Source: Xanthostigma xanthostigma
Taxonomy: Eukaryota > Arthropoda > Insecta > Raphidioptera > Raphidiidae
Length of the DNA: 64,000 bases
Direction: 5' to 3'
Assembly (NCBI GenBank): GCA_963575645.1
Contig: OY754465.1
Location: 3,410,001 to 3,474,000, forward strand
How positions within the stretch are numbered: position 1 is the first letter of the stretch; each line of letters starts with the position of its first letter. Positions 54,489 through 64,000 of this stretch are shown in pieces. A program made the position numbers and the translations under genes. The notes below the pieces were generated by a model. That model did no database searches and was not told the DNA's origin. It worked only from the letters and a program-made list of their open reading frames with translations.

Positions 54489-55070
54489 TTGACGTGATAA
54501 CGTCTTATAAATTGATGAATCACCAATCTTATAAATTGATAAAACACCGGCTGCATGTTCGAAAAAGTGTAACTTTCGTAACGCGTAACGTTCCTAACGT
54601 TCCTAACGCGTAACGTTCCGCCTGACCCTGTGCGTGCTTTTTGCTAATTTCTCGCTCAATCTAAATCAGATCGGTTTGAAACCAGTCTTAAACGAAAGAG
54701 GAGAACATTTTACATAGATTTCGTATAACAGAATTTGCCTAAACAGTTTTTTTATACAAATTTATATAGAAAAATAGCTGTATAAATGCAACATGAAAAC
54801 GGCTGAATTTCTAATGTTTAATTCAATTTTTTGACATTAGTATTTTGTGAAATGCAACGCCTTCTAAGTTAAGTATTGGAATAACTAATTATTATTAAAA
54901 CATAATACTTTGACAGTTGCAAACGTCACTTTTGACATTTCTTATCATTCCGACACCAAGGATAAGCGGATTGAAACCAAATTTTGGGGGGTTTAGGTTA
55001 TGTATTACGGAATACGTTATCACGTAAAACTATCGTCCGTAAACCGACTTTACAGACAACCAATTTTTAT
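54489..55070 (-). mobile_element. Single mobile unit, mosaic copy, reverse orientation
   Basis: TTTGACGTGATAACGTCTTA to CAGACAACCAATTTTT; the reverse of 20457-21127, including the interior shared with 9541-9966. Both complete ends are present. Confidence 0.8.
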
Positions 55071-55874
55071 TATTGAATCTGTCTTTTTTATTTCTAACGA
55101 AATCTTACTTGAATTTTACCCGACTACGGCGAAGCAAAAAGGAAGGTTATGTGATTGACCGGTATGTATGTGGGTATGTATGTATGTATGTATGTATGTT
55201 CATCTGTTCCCTGATAACTTCTAAATCAGTGATGTTAAAGATACGGCCCGCAGGCCGAATTCGGCCCTCAAGCCATCTTAATACGGCCCGCGACCAGAAT
55301 CTATCCAGTGAGGATTGTAGACTATAGGGGGCGCCATATGACCATATACTATATATTATATAAGGTGGCATACGACCACGGCTATCCTCAGATGAGAATG
55401 TTTTCTTGTTTCATACATTTTAGTAGTCGAGTTTTAGTTTTTGAACTTAATTTTTATAACTGCATGTGGATAACACAGTAGACTTGGAAATAACCGAAAG
55501 GATGCTATGGGGACCGTGCGTGAAACATAGAGGCAGCACTACTGGCGAAGTTGGGGCTTTCTAGTATCTAATTAATGAAGTAAATGGGATCATTTTATAA
55601 TAGTAAACAATGAAAATTATTTGAAAAAATGGAAGAAATAAGAAGTCGCATTTCAACCTGTAATTAATATTTGTGTACATGGACAGAATAGCTCAAAAGG
55701 CGAAAAATTATATAATTCTGGTCATGTATATGATGTTGTCGAAGGTTATTTAAATGGGCAAGTTGTTAAAGTTGTGCTACAAACAACAGTGTCTAAAGTG
55801 TATAATGTAAAAATTACCCTATGTAAAAATAATTTCTTCTTTGTAATATAATATTCTGTATAATATTAGTATTT
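55071..55874. other. Non-coding stretch with microsatellite and hAT-like end
   Basis: (GTAT)n at 55160-55198 follows TACCCGACTACGGCGAAGCA. CAGTGATGTTAAAGATACGG at 55229 and GGCCCGCAGGCCGAATTCGG look like a hAT-type terminus; no partner end is found. No gene. Confidence 0.45.
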
Positions 55875-55990
55875 TATCAAATAAATAAAATTGTCGACCA
55901 ATTTTTCTCAGACCAATATATTGACAAAATGTTAATTATTTATTTGAAGAGTTCTATTCAGACGTTAATCAAAGATTTTAATTAGTATTT
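55875..55990. repeat. TCGACC-repeat family fragment
   Basis: ATAAATAAAATTGTCGACCA to GACGTTAATCAAAGATTTTA; both ends but no core motif, an internally deleted copy. Confidence 0.7.
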
Positions 55991-56476
55991 TATTTTGTAA
56001 TTGACTTATATTTTCGATAACTGAAAAGCAAACTGTCACTAATTGACATATAAATGTATTTTTTTTATCCAAAGCCTGCTCATAATATATCATTATATTT
56101 TGAATAAATGCTCCCATAAAATGAACATTTTTGCCATCAGTTGGCGTTAAAATTCCCCATTGAAATGGTTTTTACAATCATTTATCTACCTCAGTAAAAC
56201 CAGCATACTCAAGTTATAAAACAATTGGGAAAATGAACATTCAATTCCCATTCTTGCTAAAGTGACTTTGTTTCGTTGTTATGGTGAAATAACAACAAAC
56301 CTTTGTTGTTTGTGATGGCATACCGTGCTCAACAAGTGTCTTCGCTAGTTGAAACTCAGATAAGATGGATGGCTAATTACAGCCAAACACTATTATACAG
56401 TGCCTACTTTGTTATTACAATGTCATGTTTGTGTTTTGTTGTTCCACGGCTAACTGTGATTTAATGTTTGTTGCAG
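55991..56476 (+). other. Intron sequence upstream of the EGF exon
   Basis: Mostly A+T-rich. CACGGCTAACTGTGATTTAA near 56445 gives a CTAAC branch-point-like site about 27 bases before the acceptor AG. Confidence 0.55.
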
Positions 56477-56568
56477 ACACGTGGGAGCGGCCGCAGTCAG
56501 TTGCCACTGCACACCGGGATTCACCGGAGAGAAGTGCGAAGTCCCGCTACCGGATCCTGGAGATAGTG
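56477..56568 (+). CDS. Internal exon encoding the end of an EGF-like domain
   Basis: A 92-nt exon bounded by acceptor TGTTTGTTGCAG and donor GTAAGT, with a CTAAC branch-like site upstream. In the frame that uses the first base to finish a codon it reads HVGAAAVSCHCTPGFTGEKC then EVPLPDPGDS. CxCxPGFTGxxCE is the signature second half of an EGF-like domain (the last two disulphides and the GF turn), typical of secreted or cell-surface proteins. The frame is open across the exon, which is GC-rich against A+T-rich flanks. One base is left over at the end. The exons carrying the first half of the domain lie outside, or are not recognisable in, this window. The parent gene cannot be named; the Pro-rich end suggests the domain is followed by a linker. 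Confidence 0.8.
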
Positions 56569-56589
56569 GTAAGTACACTCCAGTATGGC

Positions 56590-56840
56590 GGAAACATTTT
56601 GAAACATTCCATACATAATAGTACAACTAATATATTGTGGCCTATGAGAATTGAATGCTCTCTATCTTTCACACATGTGAGAAGGATTGACAAAGAGAAC
56701 CGAATTATCATATGCCTATACTATAGTGATATACATACTATTACATGTGTTGGTACACCAACACACACATATAGTATACAGCAGGTATAAAATAGAGATG
56801 TGCTATATTCATTTTATATCCAGAATTACAAAACCAGTTG
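56590..56840 (+). repeat. Dispersed repeat, second copy of 22797-23050
   Basis: GGAAACATTTTGAAACATTC through ACACATGTGAGAAGGATTGA and ACATACTATTACATGTGTTG. It starts only 22 bases inside the intron after the EGF exon. Confidence 0.75.
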
Positions 56841-57130
56841 TACTAGTGACAATTATTTAGTAACTGTTACCTGAAAATATTGCTAATAAAGTTCTAAATT
56901 CCATTAGGGTTGTAGCTAGAACCAAGTTTTAGGTCAGACATAAAAAAATAGAAGTAAAGTCAAAATGGAACAATACTCAATTAAAGAATTTTATGCCTAT
57001 TTTAAGCCATGTGATAGCCTAGAAGACAGTAGCATTTCTTTATCTATAGAAATTATCTTACTTATGGTTTTCTTTCGATTCGACGGATAAGTGGACGTGA
57101 TACAAGTGTCTGCTTAAACGTTATCTATGA
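56841..57130. other. Non-coding intron-like spacer
   Basis: No feature recognised. Confidence 0.5.
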
Positions 57131-57391
57131 CAGGGGTGGCGACCCTTTCTAAACTCACGTGCCAATTCTTTTCAAAAGTTTTTAATGTAGCCATGACGTG
57201 CCGATAAGCAGCTAAAGAAATTTAGGATCAAACATAAATGAAAATAATAATTTCGATAATACACCAAGCGCCATGAAACTTTTTCGTATTTGTTATTTGG
57301 TGATAGTCAATTTTATTTTTAAGTTTGCCGTGCCTATAATAATCTGTCGCGTACCACCTGTAGCACGCGTGCCATAGGTTCGCCACCCCTG
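57131..57391. mobile_element. hAT-type MITE with 8-bp target duplication
   Basis: CAGGGGTGGCGACCCTTTCT to GGTTCGCCACCCCTG; inverted termini of about 15 bp with further matching (CACGTGCC/GGCACGTCATG-like subterminal pieces). Flanks are ATCTATGA and ACCTATGA. The element is 261 bp and non-coding. Confidence 0.85.
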
Positions 57392-57960
57392 ACCTATGAC
57401 ATTTCTGAAGCGGCATAATTCTATTAAAATTCGATTGAAAACTACCCACTTTGGAAATTTTTTTCATCGAAATTTTTCAGGAAGATTAAAAAAAAATTGT
57501 TTCGTAATCTGTTTGCAATAAAGTTTTAAGAAAAAATGTTGGACGAACTCCTTTGAAAGGTTTGAAGTCGGGTTATAACATTTCTTGTTGGCTATTTAAT
57601 TTTTAAGTCGTAAAACAATTTTTATCTATTTTATATCAGACTGTTTGTCACTTTATGTTGGTAATATTGCTCTCCTACGACTTTTCGCATTTAACGGTTC
57701 GTCCAAGCTTTGGCTGTACAAAAGTCTACTGAACAACGCTACTAAAATTTTGTTATTGAATTTGGAGTTTTGAAGAAGTTCTTCTTATCGTAATTTATTT
57801 ACTTATACTCTATTTCATGAGAATAATGTAAAATATCTTACAAAAGTCGAAAAAATAGCACTACAAATTTAAAAATTCCTTAATACTATCAATTAAATAT
57901 TTTTTATGTAATTTTTTTTATTTCCATATATTTAATAAGATTTGGAATTATAATATATAA
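57392..57960. other. Non-coding stretch, no feature recognised
   Basis: A+T-rich; no gene or repeat boundary recognised. Confidence 0.5.
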
Positions 57961-58125
57961 TTAATAAGAAAACTCTCAGGATTGTGGACCAAAAATTATT
58001 TAGACTTTTTCAAGTACAATAAAAAAAATATTTATTTTTTTATTGTACTTGAAAAAGTCTAAATCTATGACGAAACGTCGTACATTAATAAATCTAATTT
58101 TTTGTCCACAATCCTGCGATTTTTA
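57961..58125. repeat. Fold-back with GAAACGTCG motif (PLE-terminus-like)
   Basis: AGGATTGTGGACCAAAAATT and AGACTTTTTCAAGTACAATA are mirrored by TATTGTACTTGAAAAAGTCT and TTTTTTGTCCACAATCCTG. The right arm has CTTGAAAAAGTC, TAAATCTAT, GACGAAACGTCG, the motif arrangement found in the PLE termini. Confidence 0.7.
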
Positions 58126-58859
58126 TTATTAATTATTATCTCGATGAACACGATATCTAATATATATACCTAATATATAATAATAATAATAATGCGTTTA
58201 ACGTCCGTTTCTCGATTTTATGTCATAACAGACGCCATTCGTACCATTACTATTTTTTTTCTACCACACTTCCCGTTATTTTCTACAATTTTTAAACTTC
58301 AACTTAATTAATAGCAATGGGCGAATGAAAAAATGTTTTATCAAAATTTAAAACTTTGTTACCGATTTAATATTTAGTAATGTTGTTCAGTAGGCTTTTG
58401 TGAGGTTAGAGCTTGGACTAGATTTACTTACATAAGCTTACATAACGGACTCTATAGTGAAAATTCAAAAAAGGCCAACAACTGCCGCGATAAAATTTTA
58501 CGACTCTGAGATTCCATTGTGTGTCAAAAGCAATTCGTTGTTAATATAAGGCTACGACCATTTTTAAGTTGTGACCATTTGTTTCGCATTCAGTAAAAAA
58601 CAATTTGAAATTTATAATCGTTGTTGATCAAGAATTTATGCATCTGAAATCACTAAAAAATAGGGTAAAGGTTCCAATTCTCGACAACTCAGAATAGATT
58701 TTTATTGTTATTGTTGTTATCAATACTTGAAAATTAAATTCATAGGAATCATCAGAAAAAGAATTAGTTTAAAATTATGAATACTGTCCAATTCTGTATA
58801 ATTTTTATTTTCAAATTTGAGTACATTATTGATGCAAAGAAATCGACATTATCAATACT
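58126..58859. other. Non-coding stretch
   Basis: A short (ATA)n tract at 58178-58193 is followed by GCGTTTAACGTCCGTTTCTC, as at 24838. Nothing else is recognised. Confidence 0.5.
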
Positions 58860-59510
58860 ATTACTAAAAAAATCAAAGAATAAATGGTTTTAGAGAAAAA
58901 TATATGTTCAAAGGATTCCAAAAAAATGACCCATATAAACATTAAGATTAATAAGATTTTTACTAAAATAAAAGGCATAAAATACTGCAATCGGACATTT
59001 TGACTGAAACACCGAATGACGTTCTTAAATCAAAGAAAATTAAACACTTGAAGTAAATAATCACCGTGTCGCTTTAATTTTTGTTGCGATCATTCACGTC
59101 TGCACCATTTAATTAGTTGATTTGATGTTTATTCGTTTTTTTGTGATATTTTATAACACTATGTCATAGGTTATTTTTATTTAACTTGCAGCTTAAAAAA
59201 CTCTACTATTTTTACTTCTAAGTACCTACTTTTAAGACAATACTTAGAATAATATAAATCATATCATTACCTAAGTAAATTTACAAACCTTAGTACGAAT
59301 TACCTCTGCACGACAACTCTACACCCATAAATACAACATCTAATATTAGCTGTCACAAGTGTTTTCGTGATTACTTCAAAATAAAAAGATAAAAATGCAA
59401 TAATTTGCGTTAAAATTTAATTTAACTTTGAAATAATGTTTTTTCCGGAAATATTATGCGTGTGCCTACATTATAATTTCAAAATATGTCATCATGCCTA
59501 TTAATGTATT
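58860..59510 (+). repeat. Host repeat, second copy without PLE (empty site)
   Basis: Collinear with 41100-41335 plus 43036-43470. The PLE target reads CACCATTTAATTAGTTGATT here at about 59103, uninterrupted. Confidence 0.8.
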
Positions 59511-60782
59511 TGTTTGAAGCATATATACTTTCATTCTATACTGAGCATAGGAATAAAATCACAGTCGAACTATTAGAGTGCAAACATATACTTCTGTCTT
59601 TTTTTAAGCCGCAAGCACTGGCGTATCCACGAAGGCAAAAAAAGCACGGGGGACCCGGTTTAAGAAATTTCCAATTTTCCCCCTCCTGGGCCCATGTTAA
59701 CGTCATAGAAAAAGACAAAGTTTTTGAAACAGAGATACTTTATTCAGATTGGCTGCAAGTACATCAACCAAACCTATCATCGGAGAAATCAGGGAATTAC
59801 ATCGAAGAAAGAGACGCAGATATATTTTTGATACGCTTTGTTGTTTTTACTCACCGCACATTGAGTAGATAGCCAATGATTCATATAGTAGATTATTAAA
59901 TATATGGTTTGAAGTCACAGCCTTCTCCACTTCGCTAAATCACGTCCGCCATTGCAAGCGCGCTGCCGCTAACGTTGTATTACGTAATATACGCTTCTGA
60001 TGTATTGCATTTAAAGTGCATGCAGCTTGCCTTACGATTCGCTGGGATTTACAACCGTACTAACTTTATCTCTTCTATTACACGCTGAACTTTAGCCACA
60101 TTGTATTCGCATGCATATTGTTTACCTGCTGGTGCAACAGATTGTCTTAAATGTTGACAACCGCTGTATATAAATATCAGCACCTGTGGATTTTCTATTA
60201 CGTGCATTTCTTCTAACGCAAACTTTCAGATGCACACGGTTTTTGTTACGCAATTGACCGTTATATTATAGTCGCTAAACCAAAGCTTTATTTTCAATAA
60301 AGTAAAAATCTACAGATTCAAATACATACTTGCTAAACTTAATTATAATGTTCAATTTTTGATAATTCGTTTTTGGCCGATTTTTTAAAAATTTTGGTGG
60401 CACATTTGAATGAGATTAAATTAATTTTTTTAAAGAATTAAAGAAAAACGATTAGAAAATACGATTTATTGTTCGTATAGCGACGGGTCGCTGTTGCCTG
60501 TTACTATAAATTTTCATTTTTAACCGACTTCAAAAAAGAGGAGGTTCTATGTTCGAGTGTATATTTTTTTTATGTATGTTCACCGATTTTTCCGTCAATT
60601 ATGGACCGTTTTTCAAAATTTTTTTTTATTCGAAAGAGTGCACTTCCGAGATGGTCCCATCGGAACCAAGTCAGGATCTGATGGTGGAATCCGAAGAAAT
60701 CGAGGGGAACTCTTAAATTTCAAAGGCACGCATACTTGGCCTATACCCATTGCAATACTTTATCTAACACTAAAAAGAGAAA
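59511..60782. other. Non-coding stretch, partly GC-richer
   Basis: The 128-codon open frame at 59486-59872 has no recognised domain. AACCGACTTCAAAAAAGAGG at 60522 starts a repeat type common in moths and butterflies. Between about 59930 and 60120 the sequence is less A+T rich without a clear gene. Confidence 0.4.
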
Positions 60783-61041
60783 AATAAAATATTTTTAACA
60801 AAAAAATTAAACCGACTTCAAAATATGCACTAAAAAGTAAAAAATAATAATTATTGTTATTTTTGGAGTCAGTGTCAGCCAAAATGAAATCTATTCCGAG
60901 AACTAGAGACATGCAAGATTTAAATTGCTACTTTCGAATTCCGATGTGACACCGACTCCAAAAATAACAATAATTATTATTTTTTACTTTTTAGTGCATA
61001 TTTTGAAGTCTGTTCAATTTTTTTGTTAAAAATATTTTATT
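60783..61041. mobile_element. Fold-back repeat, arms about 105 bp
   Basis: AATAAAATATTTTTAACAAA, ACCGACTTCAAAATATGCAC and AATAATTATTGTTATTTTTG on the left are mirrored on the right (ACAATAATTATTATTTTTTA, GTGCATATTTTGAAGTCTGT). The loop lies around 60890-60945. Confidence 0.85.
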
Positions 61042-61168
61042 CATAATAAGTATATTGCATTTTTAAAATGTATTAGGTAATAACAAAATTATTATTTTAT
61101 CAGTTTCCCACACTAAAAAAATGTAACTACCAAACGTTTTGTCCACATTTTTAGGCGAGGCCTTATTC

Positions 61169-61687
61169 GTATACAGATTGTATCAAATCAAAACGGTCCA
61201 TAGAACATTCTGTGTGTAAGACAGAGACGATATTATATAAAGCACTAAAGCAGTAAGTAAGAATGAGATAAATGATCGCTAATAGTTACTGTGGTTATAC
61301 AATTTGATAGTATCGTCTTTGCTTTCTACAGTAAAAATCACAATTCACTAGTGAAATTATTGATAAAATGGGTATTTATTATAATCGATTAGGATATTGT
61401 TTGGCAGAACGTGGAAGTCTTTTTGAACATTTAATAAATTAATTATTAAAAGTATTGTTAAAACTTTTGTACCAGATATAAATAATAATACGAATTAATA
61501 TTACGGTTTAGTCGTTTTAATTGATAAATTGGTAAAAAGATTTACAGTGTACGTAATTATTTATTTACGTAACCACAGTAACTATTAGCGATCATTTATC
61601 TCATTCTTACTTACTGCTTTATATATCGTCTCTGTCTTACACACAGAATGTTCTATGGACCGTTTTGATTTGATACAATCTGTATAC
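61169..61687. mobile_element. Long fold-back, arms 118-129 bp
   Basis: GTATACAGATTGTATCAAAT to AGTTACTGTGGTTA is mirrored by TAACCACAGTAACTATTAGC to TGATACAATCTGTATAC. The left arm has an 11-bp extra piece (CACTAAAGCAG region). The 272-base loop is non-coding. Confidence 0.85.
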
Positions 61688-61969
61688 ATGATTAATAAAA
61701 CCATAAAAAATAATTTCACTGTAATAATAAATTCTGCAAATACCTACAGTTGTTCAGTTTCCATTTCTGCCACCATGATCGCGATTTGTCAATACAGAGG
61801 ATCACTTATTATGTTATTGTGTGTATGACAAAGATAAAAATTTCACTGAGCGGATATCTCGACGAAAGTAGGAACATAAATTGGACCCTTAATATTTAAC
61901 TGGTTCGTTTCTATATATACATTGGGGTCGCGGTAATCGAGAATACGTTTTGCATAAAAAATTTGAGTA

Positions 61970-62100
61970 AATTATGGTATCATCTTAACACTTGAAAGAA
62001 TAAAATTCCGTTTAAAAAATTTAATTTTTTTTTTTTTAAATAAATAAAAAAAAATTTTTTCAACAGAATTCTTTCAAGTGTTAAGATGATACCATAATTT
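61970..62100. repeat. Hairpin repeat, arms about 35-60 bp
   Basis: AAATTATGGTATCATCTTAA and CACTTGAAAGAAT are mirrored by ATTCTTTCAAGTGTTAAGAT and GATACCATAATTT, around a T-run and A-run centre. Confidence 0.8.
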
Positions 62101-62329
62101 ATTGTTATTTAATACTATAAAAAATTATTTTATGTGTTGTACTCTCTCAACAAGTTGAGCACTCAAGCTGTAACGGCCGCGCGTTAAATAAAAACTATAA
62201 ATAATAGAGATAGAGTGCGAGAGGTGAGACTCTTTTTTTAGAATTTATCTCCTCTTCAAGAATCTTTTCTTAAATTTCCGCTATCGCTTATAGTTTTTAA
62301 GTAATTGCCAAAAATCTCAGTGTCTTTTT

Positions 62330-62490
62330 TATCTTTTCGTTTTTTGTTAATAACAAATGCAATTTTTGTCGGCGAAAAAAAATTTAAAAAAACGTTTTTC
62401 AGAGTATTTTTCCGAATCGAACAAGCTATTATTTTTTGGAGACTTGGACCTATTTTTGTCAAGAATAACAGTTCTTGACTAGGCTATTAT
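62330..62490. repeat. Dispersed repeat, inverted copy of 16240-16430
   Basis: ATTTTTGTCGGCGAAAAAAA, GAGTATTTTTCCGAATCGAA and CAGTTCTTGACTAGGCTATT match 16240-16430 in reverse. Confidence 0.65.
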
Positions 62491-62494
62491 TCTT

Positions 62495-63490
62495 CGACTA
62501 GAGTGACCTGTGCGAATTATTCGCACTAAATAAGTATAATAATTATCAAATGAATAAAATTGTCGACCAATTTTTCTCAGAATCTTTCAAACTTTCAATC
62601 TTGCGTACAATCGATTAGTTAATAAATAACTTAATACTAATTAATTTTTACATTTTTTAGATATTTCTGAAGAAGATCCAAATCCGGATCGAAACGTCAT
62701 CCTGTGTTATATTGATTTGTATTTTTATTATTTTTTGTCAATTTATATGGTCTGAGAAAAATTGGTCGACAATTTTATTCATTTGAAGAGTTCTATTCAG
62801 ACGTTAATCAAAGATTTGAATAATAATTATCACTTTACAAAATTATTTTTTAAATATGATTGCAGGTATTCAATTCGTTTCTAATTTTGCACACTGCTTA
62901 TAACGTTCTTCTTTTTGTTGTATTACAATATGAAGCTCAGATGACAGATCGAAGAAATATTTTACTAAAATTGTCATATAGAGGCGCAAGTAGCAAAAGC
63001 GTTGAGCTAAGCCGTCAGATGGCATCATGCAGCATTGCTGTGACGTTGTTCAGCGTTGCTCGCTGTTTTAAAATTAAAGCCGTCAGATGACAGTATGCAG
63101 TATTGTGTCTTAATGTATACATTATGTAAATAAATCATTTAACTCAATTTAATGAATCAAAATTTATTGCAGGTATTCAATTCGTTTCTAATTTTGCTCA
63201 CAGCTTATAAACGTTTTTCTTTTTGTTGTATTACAATATGAAGGTTAGATGACAGATCGAAGTGTTGACGTTGTTTCAAAATTAAAGCCGTCAGATGGCA
63301 GACGTTGTTCAGCGTTGCTGTATTGTGTCTTAATGTATATCTATTATATATAAGTTTAATAATTACTTAATTTACAAAAACAAAAGCAATAATACATTTT
63401 TTAGTTGTCGATGTCAGTGGAGAAATTGTGAGGTTTTTTCTAAAAAGGAAAGAAAACATCTTAACCTTAGCGTATTAATATATGATTCTT
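62495..63490 (+). repeat. TGCGAATTATTCGCA repeat family, copy C
   Basis: ACTAGAGTGACCTGTGCGAA to CTTAACCTTAGCGTATTAAT with both internal halves (about 62860 and 63165). It contains the TCGACC-family element at 62549-62820. Confidence 0.8.
62549..62820 (+). repeat. TCGACC-repeat family copy inside repeat copy C, 12-bp duplication
   Basis: Flanked by TAATAATTATCA at 62537-62548 and 62821-62832. It starts AATGAATAAAATTGTCGACC and ends TTAATCAAAGATTTGA, with an inverted GGTCGAC arm near 62763. The core is CTGAAGAAGATCCAAATCCG then GATCGAAACGTCATC. A variable-length target duplication and a partial inverted end fit a Penelope-type insertion. Confidence 0.8.
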
Positions 63491-64000
63491 TTATACTGTC
63501 GTCATGCTTATTAGACGAGAACCAGATTACCGCGACCGCAGTGTACACGGTTATCATATAAACCATACAGTGTTTTACGCGACATTTATCATTTTGTGTG
63601 TGTAATATTTCACTCGTTGAAAACAGCCACGGCTTCGTGCTAAATACTCTATGATGTAGTTGTGTGGTGGGTCAGGTCGGGTCACTCTTCTGCATATTAT
63701 ATTGTACCTACTTTACTCTACATATGTACTGTATAATATATAAATTATGTCAACACTCTATGACTTCAAGCGCCTCGCCAAATATTTCTTGTACAATTTT
63801 CTGTTTTGTTTAAAATTTATTTAATTTTATAATTAACTGACCTTTGGCCATATTCACCGAACGTAAGTTATAATAATATATATTTATTCAACACGCGTGA
63901 GTAATATATAATTTCGGGGCCCTGCTAAATTCGGGAGAAATAATAAATTACTTCGTGTTGACGCGTAGAGTGCTATAATAATGAGCCGAAACTGTACGAT
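63491..64000. other. Non-coding end of window
   Basis: GGCCATATTCACCGAACGTA at 63846 also occurs near 44174 (GGCCATATTTACCGAACGTA), a short shared repeat. No gene is recognised. Confidence 0.45.

Noticed and set aside
56425-56790. 121-codon open frame over the EGF exon
   Set aside because: Wrong frame. The splice sites and the CxCxPGFTGxxC pattern fit another frame of the same strand.
59486-59872. 128-codon open frame
   Set aside because: No recognisable domain, ordinary composition, and it overlaps a repeat edge; likely chance.

Overview
The window looks like insect nuclear DNA, most probably lepidopteran. It is strongly A+T rich and packed with Helitron, hAT, Tc1/mariner, pogo-like, Penelope-like and LINE remnants plus very many fold-back (MITE-like) repeats. 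No bacterial gene organisation, rRNA, CRISPR array or operon is visible. Nearly all of the 64 kb is repeat; only three intact host coding features can be supported.

Host coding features: (1) 4068-5183 (+), an intronless ALYREF-like mRNA-export adaptor gene encoding three RRM domains instead of one; (2) 45472-46251 (-), an intronless single-RRM ALYREF paralogue with a recognisable N-terminal UAP56-binding motif and a tandemly duplicated C-terminal one; (3) 56477-56568 (+), a 92-nt internal exon with good splice sites, encoding the end of an EGF-like domain. The exon implies that at least the right part of the window, perhaps all of it, is intron of a large EGF-repeat gene, with the two ALYREF-like genes as nested retrocopies. 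The two ALYREF-like genes share a short 5' flanking motif that in one copy contains a perfect TATCGATA (DRE-like) site.

Layout: 1-6 kb, the three-RRM gene bracketed by inverted copies of an unclassified ~0.6-kb mobile unit. 6-8.3 kb, a Helitron with a tRNA-Lys-like insert, then a second inverted pair of the unit without a gene. 9-13 kb, a GCGCATGCGC-bearing repeat family and a 153-bp near-perfect palindrome. 13.5-15.5 kb, a Helitron and the tail of a Penelope-like element (PLE). 16-21 kb, fold-backs, a tandem duplication, a pogo-like element with a transposase remnant, and tRNA-like repeats. 22-29 kb, nested elements including a mariner-like element holding two other insertions. 29-35 kb, a LINE remnant and several fold-backs. 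35-40 kb, repeats, an LTR and a hAT element with an exact 8-bp target duplication. 41.3-43 kb, a structurally complete but coding-deleted PLE with inverted and direct LTRs, target duplication and a paralogous empty site. 45-46 kb, the ALYREF paralogue. 46-64 kb, repeats of the same families, LINE and hAT remnants, and the EGF exon.

The most distinctive signals are the gene-bearing inverted-unit structure at 76-5982, and a short structured motif (CTGAAGA, one nucleotide, hairpin, GAAAC/T) that recurs in at least five otherwise unrelated repeat families, one of them a demonstrable PLE. This motif resembles part of the hammerhead ribozyme core. All assignments come from reading the sequence by eye; element boundaries without target duplications are approximate.
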